Shown here: piece by piece, positions 1 to 14,073 of the stretch
Numbering within the stretch: position 1 is the stretch's first letter
Layout of the letters: every line of letters begins with the position of its first letter
DNA from: Smittia aterrima
Taxonomy: Eukaryota > Arthropoda > Insecta > Diptera > Chironomidae
NCBI GenBank assembly: GCA_033063855.1
Contig: CP093829.1
Span: 11,108,243 to 11,172,242, forward strand
Direction of reading: 5' to 3'
DNA: 64,000 nucleotides
Translations under genes and position numbers: made by a program
Notes under the pieces: generated by a model
The model's input: the letters and a program-made list of their open reading frames with translations, nothing else
Databases searched by the model: none
Told to the model about the DNA's origin: nothing

Positions 1-3000
1 ACCAAAGCAAGTGCCATGAGCACAATTCACGAATAAAACAAAGCTAAAAGTTTGACACTGGACAGTGAACGGAATAGCAAAAGTTTTGCAAACAAACCGT
101 TTATCCACTTAATGTCCCTTTTTCATTATAATTCTCAACATCAAGGGAGACAAAAAAAAATTTGTTTCTGGTATGTAAATAAGCAGCACCCAAGCGCCCA
201 CGATTTGTGATAAGGGACGAAGTAGTGAGAGAGAGAATGGAAGGGAGAGAAGTTTAAAATCCATGATGAAGGCAAAATACAATAAAATTCAAATGAAATC
301 CTTTTTCCGCCTCATTCGCAACGAGTCGTCTCCTCCTTTCACTTCTTCTCTGGTCTCATTTCAACTCATCTCTCGACGCTTGTCTCTCCTCCGTGTGTAC
401 GTAAAGAATTTCCAACTGATAAACGTTTACGTTTTACGACAACGATTAAAACTTTTCTTGTTTCTGTTGCTAAGATTCGGTCTCTAATTGTATAAAAAAC
501 AATTTAAATCAAATCATTTAAAGCACTGCTGATTTCCGGGCTGAGCATAATTAAATTTTTATTCTCTCGATCTTGTTAAGCGGGTGCCTTTTGAGGAAAT
601 TATAACTGAAATGAATGCTCCTCCTTTCGCCTGAAAGTCATAAAATAATTTATAAGAAATTTCCCATATCTCTACTCTCTGAAGGACTCTTGGTTATGCT
701 CTGTTTGCTTCATAATTTCTCAAGTAGAAAATTTATTAAATAAATCTCTCGACGAAATAATTCTCCTCGACATATTTCACGATAATTTTCCAAGGATAAG
801 CAAGAAAAGTGTAGGAAGAAAGACTGAAGTGTTATGGAAATCATTCGTCGCTGGCGGATAAAGCGTTCGATTGAAATCAAGAAACGAGATGGGAAATGAA
901 GATTTCGTTATGAAAGCTGAGAGAAAGGAGGCGAATAAATCATCCATGATGAATTTAATTGATGACTGCGAAAGATGAGTCTCAGAGAGAGCGCCAAGGG
1001 AGCTATCGGTGATCTTAGCGTTCTTATTATTACATTTCGCTTTTATATTTATTCATCTCGTTGTTTGCTGAAAGCAAAATTATTCAATTTAACTTCATTT
1101 CCCATCGGAGTTCGACTGTTAATGATTTCCGAACAAATTTTCGTTGTAAAATAAATTCAGAAGTTGAACTATGTTCATTTAAAACATGAAATCAAAGTTT
1201 TTATATTTTTCTTTCAATTCTCATTTCTAAAATGTCCAAATGGATGTTCAAATAATTCTAAAGCACCTGGCATATGTGAAAATTTGTGATTTAAAAAGGA
1301 CTTGTTAAAAACTTAAAAAAAGGAAAATTTAAAAGGATTTTTCCGCAATTCACATTTTTTTAGGATTTCATTCTTTTGAAAGCTCACTCATTGTTTTATT
1401 GCGAAAAAATCCTTCGAAAATATCCAAATATGTGAACAACTCTAAAACAGAACGAGACCATTTGAAACATGCATGATTTTCATAACTTTTAGAAAACTCA
1501 TAAAATTTTGATTCATAAACATGTGCGCTCTCAAACTTGAGTTGGAGGGAAAAAAAACTTTGCATTTTCAGTAATCATTTGCATAAAGTTCGCTTCCTGC
1601 ATGTTCTTCAAAAATATTTTTTAAAGGAAGTTCCCTAGAATATAACTCAAAACTATTTATTATTAGCACATGGAATAAACATGTCGTTGAGGAAAAGTTT
1701 TAACGACTTTTTTATTGAGTTGGTCGAGAAGAGAAAAAAAAAGTCAGTCGGAGCCAAATGACTGCGCCTCAAGCACGAAATTTACAGCAACCTTTCATTC
1801 ATAAACTTTATCAAATTCTCATTAAGAGCAAAAACCCGTGAAAAATGCAATGACAATTTTCAAGTTTTCATTTTTAATTTACTTTCCTCTATCGTCGTCG
1901 TCGTCTGCCTCAATGATCAATGAACATTATTAGTGCTGCAGTTACACGTTCGAATGGCTTGCCGACCAGAATATTCACGTTTACTGCAATCGCAGTTCTC
2001 CATAATGTTTATTACAGCAAGCTGCTAGTGTTTGCATGCATGCATTGAACTGAACGCCAACAAATTTATCTCTTTTTTCGATCTTACAATTCAATAAAAC
2101 TTAATTGACTTGAGAATCTGCTCTGGTGTATTTATAGGCTCAAAGCTTTCATTTCCGCTCATTCATATGTAATCTGAAGCGGTAAGCATACATTCATATG
2201 TAATAATTGAGTTGTAATCTAATTTAAAAGTCACTCGTACCTCTAATTGCACTCGATTCTTCTCCCTCTCTTTATGCTCGAGGCGATTGCAGTGTTGATT
2301 ATTCAATTTATGGCGTCGACCACAGTAGATGATGCTAAATTCAACGTTTAATGAGAGAGGATTTAATTTATTCATGGATTCATGCGAGATTATACGCTCG
2401 AAATGAATTAATTTCGTCAATAACAACATCACAAAGTGTTCTTCCAACTATTTCTGTTTGACTTTGCTCGAAGGTGTCACTAATATTTGAACAAGAAGCT
2501 TTTAAATTCATCCCTGTTTTTTTGTTAGCTATCTAACTAACTCAATTATCTTTTAAAGCGTTGGCTGGTTGCAGAAGCGTATGTAAATATTATTATTCAC
2601 ATGAGATATCGTTGGGACAGCGTGCAGAGCCAGAGAGAAAAAAAAACTTTCATGCATTTTAAAAATATTTGCATTTTTCTATTGTACGAGACCAACTAAT
2701 TGAATTTACTTTTACTGGCAAGCTCAACATTTTTTTACGTTACCACAGCTCCATGAGTAAAGATGGGATTTCATTAATTAAGCTAGTTATTTTATCGTTG
2801 AATTTTTTATTGCTGCTTTAATGGTTCCGCTAAAATAATTTATTATTCCAAAGGATTGCAGTTCAAACGCTTCACTTTAATTGATCCCATGATGTTTGTG
2901 CTTGTATTTGAAATCAAACAACAAAGCAAAGGTTTCGTTTTTTGTTCTATTGTATTTAATAAATTGATGTCCACCGCAATCATCGATGGGGAAATGAATA

Positions 3001-6000
3001 GAACTGAAGATAGCGCAATCGTATCATTTAATGCTCACTCGAGGGAATTCGAAAATTTCCATTAATCGAAGCGATAATAATCACAACTAAGTGATATTGA
3101 TAGATTTAGTAACATTAATATTTATTAAATGTTTCCGGAACGCGTAGGAAAATCTGATGGCACACGATAGCCACACGAAGCAATAAATTTTAATGTTGTT
3201 TTTAATGGTATAAGTAAAGTAAGCTGCATTGGTCTCTATTATCTTCTCCTTTCCCTGCCTTTACCACGAGAGTCATTTATTTTTGATCACCGTCGACACA
3301 TGAAAGCCCATAAAACCGTAAATACTCCGACCGAGGAGTTGGTCATAAAATCGTAAACTTCAAGACTCGTTGCAGGAGAGCTCTACTTGAACAATTAACA
3401 TCTCAACAATGGAGGAAGTTTTTGGCTGGTATGTCGAGGAGGAAAATAAATTGTTAGCAAAGTGAGTAAGCGCGATGGTTAAAATATCCTTAAACTCGAG
3501 GAGGAAGCGATTTTTGCTAAAATGATGCATTAAAAACGATGAACTTTTCGCATTTCTCACTGTCAAATGGCAAGCATTGCATCAGTCGGAGCGAGAAGAT
3601 AAAACTACAAAGTGCTGTTTGGGGGCTAAGAAATTACTCGTCTTGACACAAAACTTTCCTTTCACATTTCCCCTAGTTTCCTGTTTGAAACTTTGGCTTC
3701 TTCAGAGAAATTTGGTTGTAAAAGGAAATAGTGAACATTCGAGAATTTAACGAAGTTAAACTTCAACAAAAGAAATGAATTTCCATAGAATCCAAAAAGA
3801 AAAGCTGCTCAACTCTGATTTTATTTTCCTCTTTTAACGATGAAGCTATTAATTCCCCTCGCACACAAATTGTCGATGACTTGCACTTAGCGACGAAATA
3901 AAAGAAACAACGGCCAGCGCGTTTTAGAATTTGCTTCGATAAACAAACATTCGAGAGAGGAGAGAAAACAGGATATTTCATGTCATCTCCATGGTAAGCT
4001 CGAAAACATCCGTCAATGACATGCACAGCTTCACGTCTTTGTCTGAAACAGATCTGTTAAGAGAGTCTTGAACTTTTACTTGAAAGCTTACTCTTCATTA
4101 GAAAAATCTTTAAGAAATAAATGAAGCTTCAGGTAATAGGCGAAAAGTTTCCTATTTTCTCATTTTCCAACTGATGATTTCCGTCGGCCATGTCTTCATG
4201 AAAATCGAAACGAACAGTAGCCAATGAAATCTGACACTTTTTGTTGTGGCGAAAACTTTTTTTTTCCGTCATCCGACTCCAACACTTGAAGCTGCCATAT
4301 TAACGCAGATGTGTCAGAAAAAGCTATCTCACTACATTAATGTCATTAATGGCTGAAATTCATCGCAATCAAATTAATGTTGAACAATTAATTATATTGT
4401 TTGGTGCAATTAAACGTGTTATTCTTGTTATACTTTGTCTTTCGGGTTGAACCGCAGGACGATTTAATGAATATGAGCTTTCGGTATATCCAAGCGCAAC
4501 TTCTTTTTCTTTCTCGCTATGGCCCATTGAAGCTGCTAATTCAATTACTTCTCGTCTACATTTTGTGCGAAGAAAGAAAAAATTCAGCAAACTTTTCTCC
4601 TAATGACCATCGATTATTTTTGCCTTCGAATTACATTCCTTGAGGAAAACGCATATATCTCTCTAGTTCTCAGTGTGAGCGTTGCTCCTTTCGTTGCTTT
4701 AAGCCTTATTTTGTCCGTAGGCTTGAAGTTGCTGCCACTCTGCTTATGGATTCTCTAAAAAAACAACAAGCAAAGGAATCGAGAAAAGGAAGAGAAGAGA
4801 TCTGGTGAATTCGTTTTGTGTGCCACAGTGGACAGAAAAAAAGGAAAAGCATTAAGAGCATAGTGAAAAATTGTTTTGATGTATCCCTCTTGCTAGCATA
4901 TGTTGAGGATGAAAAAAAAATCCCGAACTGCTCTCGCAACGACCCGCACACACTACATAGCTCTGTCTATGCTCAGAACGAGCTAAGCTGAGTTTTTGCT
5001 ACCAAAGTGCTTATGTGAGGTTGATTGATGATTCCAGTTTTATGGAAGCAATATTTTCAAAGTTTGGAGTTCGAGCTTAAATCAATTTCGCAGATCGCAG
5101 AGCAAAAGTTTTTGGGCGAAAAGTTTAGCTTTTCGTTTAAATCCGATTTCATCAAAAAATATTTCTAGAAAATCCAATAGGAAAAAATTATTTTGCAGAG
5201 GAGTGCAATAGTAATTTCAATTCGATGAAATTGATTATTTATCAGATCAAAATCGTTATTCAATGTATGAGAGAGGGAGAGAGAGTGAGTGAGTGCTTTG
5301 GAATCAAACAAAGTCAAATAAATTCTCGTTGCAGAAAAATAAATCCTTGATTTCAATTTTGCAATTTATTGGAATCATTCGAGATGGGAAAATGAATAAA
5401 CAAAAGTTTTCAATAAAAACTAAAGCCGGAAGTCAATTTGTTCATCTTTTTATTTATTTAGAAGCAAACGTTGAGATGAAAAGAGACAAGAACAGAAGTT
5501 AAAGTTTAATCTTTGACATAAAAACAAACAAAAAAGTCAGTTAAAGTGATGTCAGTTTGCAAGCTTTTGAAACAAATAAATATTGCGGAAAACTCCAAAT
5601 TCCTTCTGACAAATCCCCCGCAAAATCCCATTGGAAAATATGAAATCGTTTTAAGCTGATGCATGGATTCAAATTAACTGGAGCTCTGTTGTAATAACAA
5701 TTTAATTATTTGTAACGCTATTCGTTACTTGGAAAAGCATTATAAACGATGAAATTCGTATTACATTTATTTATTGGATCCTAGCTGGTTGCTCAATGAG
5801 TCTGCTGCTGATGCTGCGTTGCTAAGGCGCACATGGCTTGGGAACAGATAATGAGTTTTCTGGCTCACCGTAATTGAATTTTTTTATTTTTTTAATTAGT
5901 TTCATGTTTTTTGCTGTTAATTATTCAGACATTAAAGTAATTACACACATGCGGCATGAGCATCATTGTTTCGTTTGGAATTACACCCACCTCGCATCGT

Positions 6001-8600
6001 TACAAGGCAAGTTTATAGCGCAACCGTTGCTTCATACGCTGAAATCATTAAATGAAATTTCCGTGTAACTTTTCTTCACCTACATCCGTTCTTCTGTTCA
6101 TGAACTTTAATTGGTTTGTTTGATGAATGAATTACTATCATTCTCGTAATGAAAGGATGCTGGTCAGGGTTCCAAGGTAAATTTAATTTTTTTTTTATCT
6201 AATGTGAGCCTTTCCTGAAGTAACTTTGATATGTTTTGTATCAAAATGACTGTAGCTGGCTGCTGCAAGACCAACCAATTTTGGATGAGACTTAACGAGA
6301 TCAAAGTTCTTCACTCTGTCGTCTCTCATCGCTTGCTAAAAGTTTTCGCATTCACTTGTAAAAGCTCTCAGAAAATTCAGCACAAAAAAAGCAATAAAAG
6401 GCATTAAAAATAAATTAAATTAAAATGTTGAAACTTTTTGAATATTTTCCTCTTTATAGATTAAAGGATCTTGTTAATAGCAAAAGAAAAGAGATTTCAG
6501 AAAGAGAAATTTCCCGCAGTGCAAGGACTGATGCTGTTTGATGCTAAATACGAGAAAATTTTATTTCTGGAAGATAATCAAACAATTTAAAATTCATGGC
6601 TTCTTTGAAAGGATAACTAAGTCCCATCTTTCCTTTCAATGTAAAACTGTCTCAGCAATGAAACGGCGAAGAAATTTGTTCATTCTAGAGGAAGAGCTCA
6701 ACGACGAATGAAATCATTATGTGAAGAAAGCATTGAAAATGCAAAAATCTTTAATTTTCCTGCTCTCGAAGCAGATGAGTTCATTGGGATTTGTAGGGAC
6801 TTTTACTCGAAGAAAGAAAAAACTCTTCACTTTTAAATAAATTTACTGAATCAAAGAAAAAGTCCTTGACTTTTTTTGAAACTGCTTCACTTCTTGATTT
6901 CAGTCTTCATCGCTTTCCAGCAATATCATCATCATGAAAATTTACATTTGGGAGCGCAGTTATAGCAATTTAAAACAATTTCAATGATTTCGTGAATAAA
7001 ACTCTCTTGAAATTGATTTTCCGCTGCTCTCAACGAAGAAGCGACCGTTTTCCGAGAATTAATTAAATTTGAATTATTTAAATTGTTCTACTTACTTGCT
7101 TTCTACGCTGTAAATCCCAAGTGTTCTCTAGAGATTGAACGGAAAAGCTTTTGAAGAATTTCTGGCCCTCGGGCAAGGATGAGCTAAAGTTTGAAATTTA
7201 CGAAAAATCGAATGCATTTCATCAGAATGCATTAGGTAATCAAATATTTGAGTTTGCAGAAAAATTTCAATTACCTCACTTTTTAAATTGATTCCAGTTA
7301 TAAAGCTTTCCTTTCAAGAGTTTCAAATTTACTTTGAAAAGCTCATAAAACTCAATGCAATTAAAAATAAAAGCAAGTGGCAAATTGAAAAAATATTTGA
7401 ACAGTTATTCCCACAGCGAAATTGTGATGATTATAGTCAAAGTTGAGTTGGAATAATTATTCCTTGGTCTCATAACGATCCAAGTTAAACCTGTTAAACG
7501 ATAAAGTTTATTTTTCAAAACGATGATGTCTCTAGGCGCAGATTTTCAAGCGGCGAGTCAAACAAGACATCACAAACATTTTCCCTCTCCTGTGCTTAGC
7601 GATGCCATCCAACTTCAGCTCGATGTTTTACATGACAGAGAAGAATCTTTTAGGGGAATTCTCCCTTTCGCTTTATAATTGAATTCGCAAGTATTGTACG
7701 CCAGACTTCCTACTAACTAAATAATTAAGAGCATCGCCAAATTGGATTCTCTGTTGTGAACGTTGCTGATGATGAGAGAGCACAGCGTAAAATGTCGACT
7801 CGCTTTTAAATCAATGTAGATTCTGTTTGTTCAGATAAACATATGAAAAAGCACTGGCAGACTTGATGCTGCTTAATAATTTGAGATCCACATTAGCATT
7901 TTAAATGAAAATTCTAGTTAGATTCATTGTTGCAAAGGCAAATCGTTGCTACGTCAACTGAGAGACCCAGCGAATAATTGAATAACATAAACTTATTCTC
8001 GTCGTTTTTTTTCCTTTCGGGGGAGTGCTCGTTCCGTTGTCGAGATGAAGATTCTGTGCTTCGCAGAAAATATATTTTTTTTAGAAATCTGCCATGTTTT
8101 TGGCAAATCCGAGAACTTGTTATTCATATTTTTTGCTTTTGAGTGGAGAAATTAAAACATCGTCTTTCACTGAAGCTTATTTGTTTGCTCTGATGCGAGA
8201 AAATGTCAGAAAGCGACGCATTGTTACGGCAATAAAGCATAATTGTCAGCACCAGGCATCTCCAAGTCGTACGTGAAGAAGGAGCTTTCGCTGCTTTATT
8301 AATTTAAGACTTCGAATGTGTTTGGTAAACAGAACATAATTCAAGTGTAAAGTGACAATTTGCTTCTGCTTGATGATGTGTGTACAAGTATTTTTCGTAT
8401 TGAGAGAGTTTTACGAGGGAGGTTGGGGGTGAATTTTGATTGAGTTACCGTAATGAATTATTCATGAAATCATAATTTTACGAGAATTTTTTTTTTCATC
8501 TCCTCAACGCATACTTTCTTCTCTTTCGGTGGCTCAAAACTTTTCTTTCAATGATTTTCCTTTTTATTTTTGCTTCAACCGTCACCCCCAATCTTCAGTG
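1..8600. other. Gene-free DNA, left part
   Basis: No open frame over 95 codons and no recognisable exon on either strand. Besides the 2160-2204 repeat, it holds a 12-bp TGCATGCATGCA palindrome (2033-2044), a CGT run (1892-1905), two AATGCATT octamers 15 bp apart (7211-7233) and GA tracts near 221-253 and 5269-5292. I see no promoter that leads into coding sequence. Confidence 0.6.
2160..2204. repeat. 14-bp direct repeat, 31 bp apart
   Basis: CATTCATATGTAAT occurs at 2160-2173 and again at 2191-2204. Each copy carries the E-box-like CATATG. Closely spaced identical copies suggest a small tandem duplication or paired binding sites. Confidence 0.6.
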
Positions 8601-8621
8601 CTTAGCTTTTGGCATTTTAAA

Positions 8622-8668
8622 CTTTGCTGTCGTCCTATAAATAAGAGGAAGCGACGACGACAGCAAAG
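8622..8668. promoter_or_regulatory. 13-bp hairpin with a TATA box in its loop
   Basis: CTTTGCTGTCGTC (8622-8634) and GACGACAGCAAAG (8656-8668) are perfect inverted copies separated by 21 nt; the loop contains TATAAATAAG (from 8636). Downstream lies a CAG/CAA-rich leader-like stretch to about 8740 and a donor-like GGTATGA. No coding sequence follows that I can recognise, so this may be a promoter for an unseen or non-coding transcript, or a hairpin only. Confidence 0.35.
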
Positions 8669-11600
8669 AGCAAAGTTGGAGAACAGCTAATTGTTTCTCT
8701 TTTTTTGCAACAAGCAGCAACAGCAGCTACAGCAATTAACGGTATGAATATCTAATAAACAAATTTTTTTTATGGAGGAGTTATGTGTCACAGCAACGCG
8801 CTAAGTCCAACGACGTGCTCTCCCTTCGACCATGATGCTGTGCTACCTGAGCAATGACTAGTGTTGAGGATATTTTAAATTTTTATGAAAACGAAAAACA
8901 TAAGAATTTTTTTTAAATGAAAGTTGAATTTTCAAAATTCATTTATCAAAATCTATTTCATGAAAAATTAAAATATTTCAAAGTTTGTGGTTACTATGGT
9001 CGGCAGAGTTGCCCTGGAAAATCGAGTTATTAATATTTATTGTTTCGAACAGACGGTTATTAATTGATAAATTGAATTAAAATTGATTTCCTGAGCAAGC
9101 TTAATTCCTTTTTTTAATTCAATTAATTTTTTTTACCGAGCAGAGTAAATATGGATGAGAGTGAGTGAAGCGGAGTCTAGAGAGGCGAATGGCAATTTGA
9201 AATGTTCATATTTTATTTGCGAATTGAGCGACAGATGGACAGGAGTTTGTTATCTCATTCCGTCTTTAAATACTAAATGACTACATTTACCAACAGTAAG
9301 CAAAGCCCCGAAGTGGAAAACGTCAATCGCTATAAAATTTTTAGTTTGATTTAGAATTTTTGTTTAAATTGGACACGGACATCTGTAGCAGTTATTCGGC
9401 TCGAAAGCTGGGCCTTTGAAAGGACACATTGATCTCAGCATTATTTTGAATTGGAGACGAGACAGAACTAAACAAAGCCACAAATCTCACATGATGTAAA
9501 CTTTTTGGCAAATCGATTGCGTGAAATGTTAGGATTTTCCGATTCTCGTGTGCACAAAAAGTTCTCTATCTCCTCTGCTGTTCTCGTTTGCGTTCCGAAT
9601 CGACAAAAAACCATGATTTGAGTGAGTAAGTGAGAGAGTGAGCAAGGCTAAAGAGGACAACTCTAGAGGGAAACATGTTTTGTGCGTGCGTGACCAGAAT
9701 ATTGAAAACGGCAAAGCAGAGGGAAAAATGTTTAGCATTTCGAGTTCTCCGCAAAAAGAAGAAGTTGATGGGAAAATGCTCACAAGGATTACATTGTGTA
9801 TATGTGTACGATTTTCTGGTTTCGCTTATGCTTAATTTAATGATGTGATTACATTTGAAAAATGGAAAATTTTGTCGTCTTTCCTGTCTGAGCGCTTCTA
9901 GCACAATTTTGTATGACTACCGCAGAAATTCTCAGGCTCTCGTGAAGCCTCAACCTTCCTCATCCTTTCTAAAAATTTGCATAAGGAAAATGCGAGTGGA
10001 ATTGATTTAATCATACGTCTTGTTATCTCGCTACTTCCCTTGCACCACATTCATGCCCGAGCGATCACACAATATTTTGATGGCTCTCTCGAAATCTATT
10101 CTTGTTAATCTGACGGCAAACATAATTGAATTACATTTTCAGGACATTTAAATTATCTTGTGAAGTAGTGCAGTCATGAAGAGCGAGACGGAAAGGGCCC
10201 ATAGCTTTAATTTTGTCGGACATAAATTATTTCAAATTGAATTAACAGTGACTGCAGCATGAGCTGCATGCAGGCGAACAAGTTTATGTGAGTTCCTTTT
10301 TATTCAATGACTTTTATGAAGTTTGTTCACATTTTCATAGCAAAATCCTTTGATCCCATTGCCTCACAAATCGTATCGACCAGCGCCGTAGCGAAAGTAG
10401 AAGTACTCAAGTAGCATTTATTTCAAATGTGAACCTTATTGTCAACAAGCTTCATATTTCATATTTTCTGCACCATGAAATATATGGAAAAGTCAGATTT
10501 TTTTCCTCCTCTGACTTTTCGAAGCGGAAAAACTAGTCGAGAAATTTATCCAACAAATTTCTTTAAAGCTTTTTCGTTCTCCCTTTTGCTCTATTTTTCT
10601 GACAACAAATTTATTACTTGAAGAACTTTTTTTCTCGTCTTTCTCCGAATGCTTCTTTACATCCTTGGCTAGTGCCTTTAAGAAAAATGAAAAATGATCT
10701 AAATTTTCTTCGGTGGAAATATCTCTATAGACTTCTCTTTGCATGTACTTATAGGCTGTATGAGCTGACTGTTCTTCGAAAGCGTCGTAACTCATCGGAT
10801 GTTTTTGGGTGAAATCTGTAGCGGCTCATATTGCCACGAGCCCGAAATGATATATCTGAGAAAACTCTAACAAATTCCTCTTGTACATGTTCAAGAAGAA
10901 AATTTATGATTTTTCTAACTAGCCGCAGCCTCGCTCCGTTTCCGGGAATGCGAATTGGCTTGAGACGGAAATGTTTCCCTGTGGGAGTTCAGATAGAAGT
11001 TTTATTGTTGCTCGTAGATTGATAGATGAGTTCGCTCATGACGACGGGATTTATAAGCCCGCGATAAAACTATTTCGCACATGATAACAAAACGACAGAG
11101 AGCGGAGGGTTGAAAAAACCTTTTTTTTTCATAAATTCTTTTTTCCACGGCTACAACGGTCACATCAACACATCTGTTGGAGGCCCATAACTCTCTTTCT
11201 CGTGTACGTAATCCTGAACTCAGCATAAGGTTTTGCCATTTAACATGTTTATCACTTCATTTAAAGTAAAATGGGGCGCACGTCTAACTAAGCTTTATCT
11301 TTCAATTACCAAACACAAAAGTCATTTTTTTATTTCCTCAACTTCTTCATTTTTTATCTGCTTTCTTCAACTTCTCTCGCTCCTCTTATTTAGAGTCACT
11401 AAAAAGCAGTTCAAATTATTTATTGCTCAGCTCGTTTCAACTGATTGCGTTTCATGAATGCTTGTCGAATGAGGGGGTGTGCGACGAAGAGCAACATCAG
11501 CTAGCGAAGGCGGACGAAGAAGAAATCCTTTTGCCATTTTCATCTCACATATGTTTCCATCCATAAAAGTTGTTTTGCCAAACTCTACTCTTAGTTTTCT

Positions 11601-13017
11601 CGACTCTCCTTTGCACACACGAAACGACGAGATCACTTCACGACGTCTGCTTGTGAGGGACACTTAATAGCAATAGCAAAGACTTAAGTCATTTACACAC
11701 AAGGGAGAGAGAGAGATGGGAAGAGGAAGAGAAAAATCTGAGAACAATAAAGAAGTGGAAAATGTTGTAATCTCCATCAAAGAAAAATAAAAATTCAATT
11801 TGTTGAAAGTTACATTGCGATTCTCTTTCTCGAGCACTTTGAGAATGTAAGAATGAAACGAGCAAAAAGAAAAGTTTCAAGTTTTTGCTATCAACCGCTC
11901 TTAGTTCAAGTATGAACAGAAGGAGAAAACTCTGTGGACACAGTGACGTCAAGCGTCATCATCTGTTAATGACCATTAAGCCAACTCATCCACTTCGTGT
12001 CTAGCCACTAAGAGCAAATGATACTTTTTTGCTCTCGGCCCAAACAGCAAAAAATATTTTACAACTTTCGCAATGAATAATAAAAATTAGTTTAACACTC
12101 GCGGTTCTCACTAAATCTCTTGCAACAATTGTTTCTTGCGGCTTTTATCAAACTTTACGGTGATAGCTCGACGCGAGAAGAATGGAAACTCATTTTTAAA
12201 CTGTTCCCAGCAGTCTCACTCAAAACGATTTTTCACTTGTAATGATGTGAGCTGCTGGTGCCATTACACTTGCCATAAAAAAGCGCTTTGTAACAATGGT
12301 GAAAGTAACACGATTCATTCAGGACTGTTTACATAATATTTTTGCTAGTGAAAGTTTCCCTCGCTCCTCATCAATCAAATTGATTTCATTTGAAACATTC
12401 TTCTCATTCCAATTATCTGATTGCATCGTGATTCGGAATTCATTAAACTAGCAAACATTTCTCATCGCATTCGAGACTTTGCTGTTTGCGTTTTTAATGA
12501 TTTTTCATACAATTCAACGGGCAAGTGGCATGCGAATGCTAGAGAGCCTGCCAGAGAGAAAGAGTTTCAAATTTTATTCAGTGTTGCACGAAACAATATT
12601 TACTTTCAAAGCCGTCGATGTGTTATTTATGTGCATGAAGTTGTTGTTTTCGAACAACTTTTTTTTCATTTTGCATATTGTTTATAGCCAACATTTTAAT
12701 CCTCTTTGAAATTGAATGTTATGAGGTGCGTTCCTTCATGGCCCTGCTTGCCATTTTATTCTCTTCGGTATATGCGAGCAGAAAAAAAAAGTAAAATCCG
12801 AACCCACTTCGAGTGTTTATGATGCAAACGGTTCAACAGGATAGTGAAGTGAATGTTGGTTGTAAATCGAATCGTGACCCTTTCCCTTTTTAGCTCGAAT
12901 TGCAATCAAAATTTATATTTATAGACTTTCAATATCTCTCGGTTATGCGCTCCCGCCACGCTTGATAATTCAGGATTAAACAATCATAACACATTTGAAA
13001 TATCGATCGGCGAGTGA

Positions 13018-13117
13018 GAGCGAAGCGGGGAAAAAATTGCGCTGCGATGAATCTAAATTCAGTGCCACGTAAGCCTCGCTCATAGAGCTGCGTAAATCCA
13101 CCCCGTTCGCTTCGCTC
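13018..13117. repeat. GC-rich inverted repeat enclosing 80 nt
   Basis: GAGCGAAGCG (13018-13027) is repeated inverted as CGCTTCGCTC (13108-13117). GGG next to the left arm can also pair with CCCC at 13101-13104 across a 3-nt bulge. The interval is clearly more GC-rich than the flanks. A 74-codon open frame on the minus strand (12929-13153) overlaps it but resembles nothing I know. Confidence 0.45.
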
Positions 13118-14050
13118 GGGTATAGATTTAGTATTTGAATCCCATAAAAACATAGATAATTGTTATGGCGCATGAAGAATTATAATTCGTTTACCATGAA
13201 AATTATAATTTTGCGTCCCGAGATAAATGCTTGCGTTTGTTTGCTCATTCGTTACATGGTTATGTGTACAACTATATCACGTTTCACGTTCTACTGATTC
13301 TCAACCGTTGCGGCGAACTCTAACAAGAGGATGTTGAGTGCTTTTGAAGCAAGCTTTTCAATCCATTCGACCTTTGGGCTTTTGGTGGATTAGGAATTGT
13401 GCGTTTGTATTTCGCAAATGGAAATGAAATGAAGCTGAAACAACAAAAAGTGTACACAATGAACATCTATTATGCCTGATCATCGCATTACAAATCATTG
13501 ATTCAACTACACAGAACAGTTCTCATCTTCTAAATGCCTCTTACTCAACCGGCTGCCATTGGAAAATTTATTGACTGTGGAATCCTCTTATATTGCCTTA
13601 CAATCGAACCGAATCGTAGAGAGATTTTCTGGTACGGAATCTTTTATCTTTGCTTTTGATTTTTGTTGCAAACAACGTGTATGTGAAAAAAGCAAACTCT
13701 GAAGAAAATAGCTTATAGCATAACTTGAGGTGTAGGGTTTTTATTCGCTGTCTCATTTGAAATTCTGATTTAATTATGAATATTTAATTTTGAATTTCAT
13801 TATGGACAAAATTTAATCAAGAAAACCTAAATTTATTCCGAAAAATATTATTTCATTCGTCTTGTTTTCAATCCATTTTCATATTCGAATAGAAATCCCG
13901 AAAAAAGAGAGAAACGACATTTGCTTTGAAGGATGTTCGCTCAGTGAAAGGTTTTTCATTCGTTTTTTTGAGCTTAACGACTCAAGCTCGTTAACGTAGA
14001 TCTCTAACATTTGCCTAATCCTATCAAATATCTATCACGGTTGCCTGCCA

Positions 14051-14073
14051 TCGAAAGAGATAATCTCTTTCGA
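14051..14073. repeat. 23-bp perfect palindrome
   Basis: TCGAAAGAGAT and ATCTCTTTCGA flank a single central A, giving 11-bp perfect arms. It lies in gene-free DNA with no associated ORF. Confidence 0.7.

Noticed and set aside
11427..11667. Overlapping sense and antisense frames in a GC-richer patch
   Set aside because: Neither translation resembles a known protein and no splice sites extend them.
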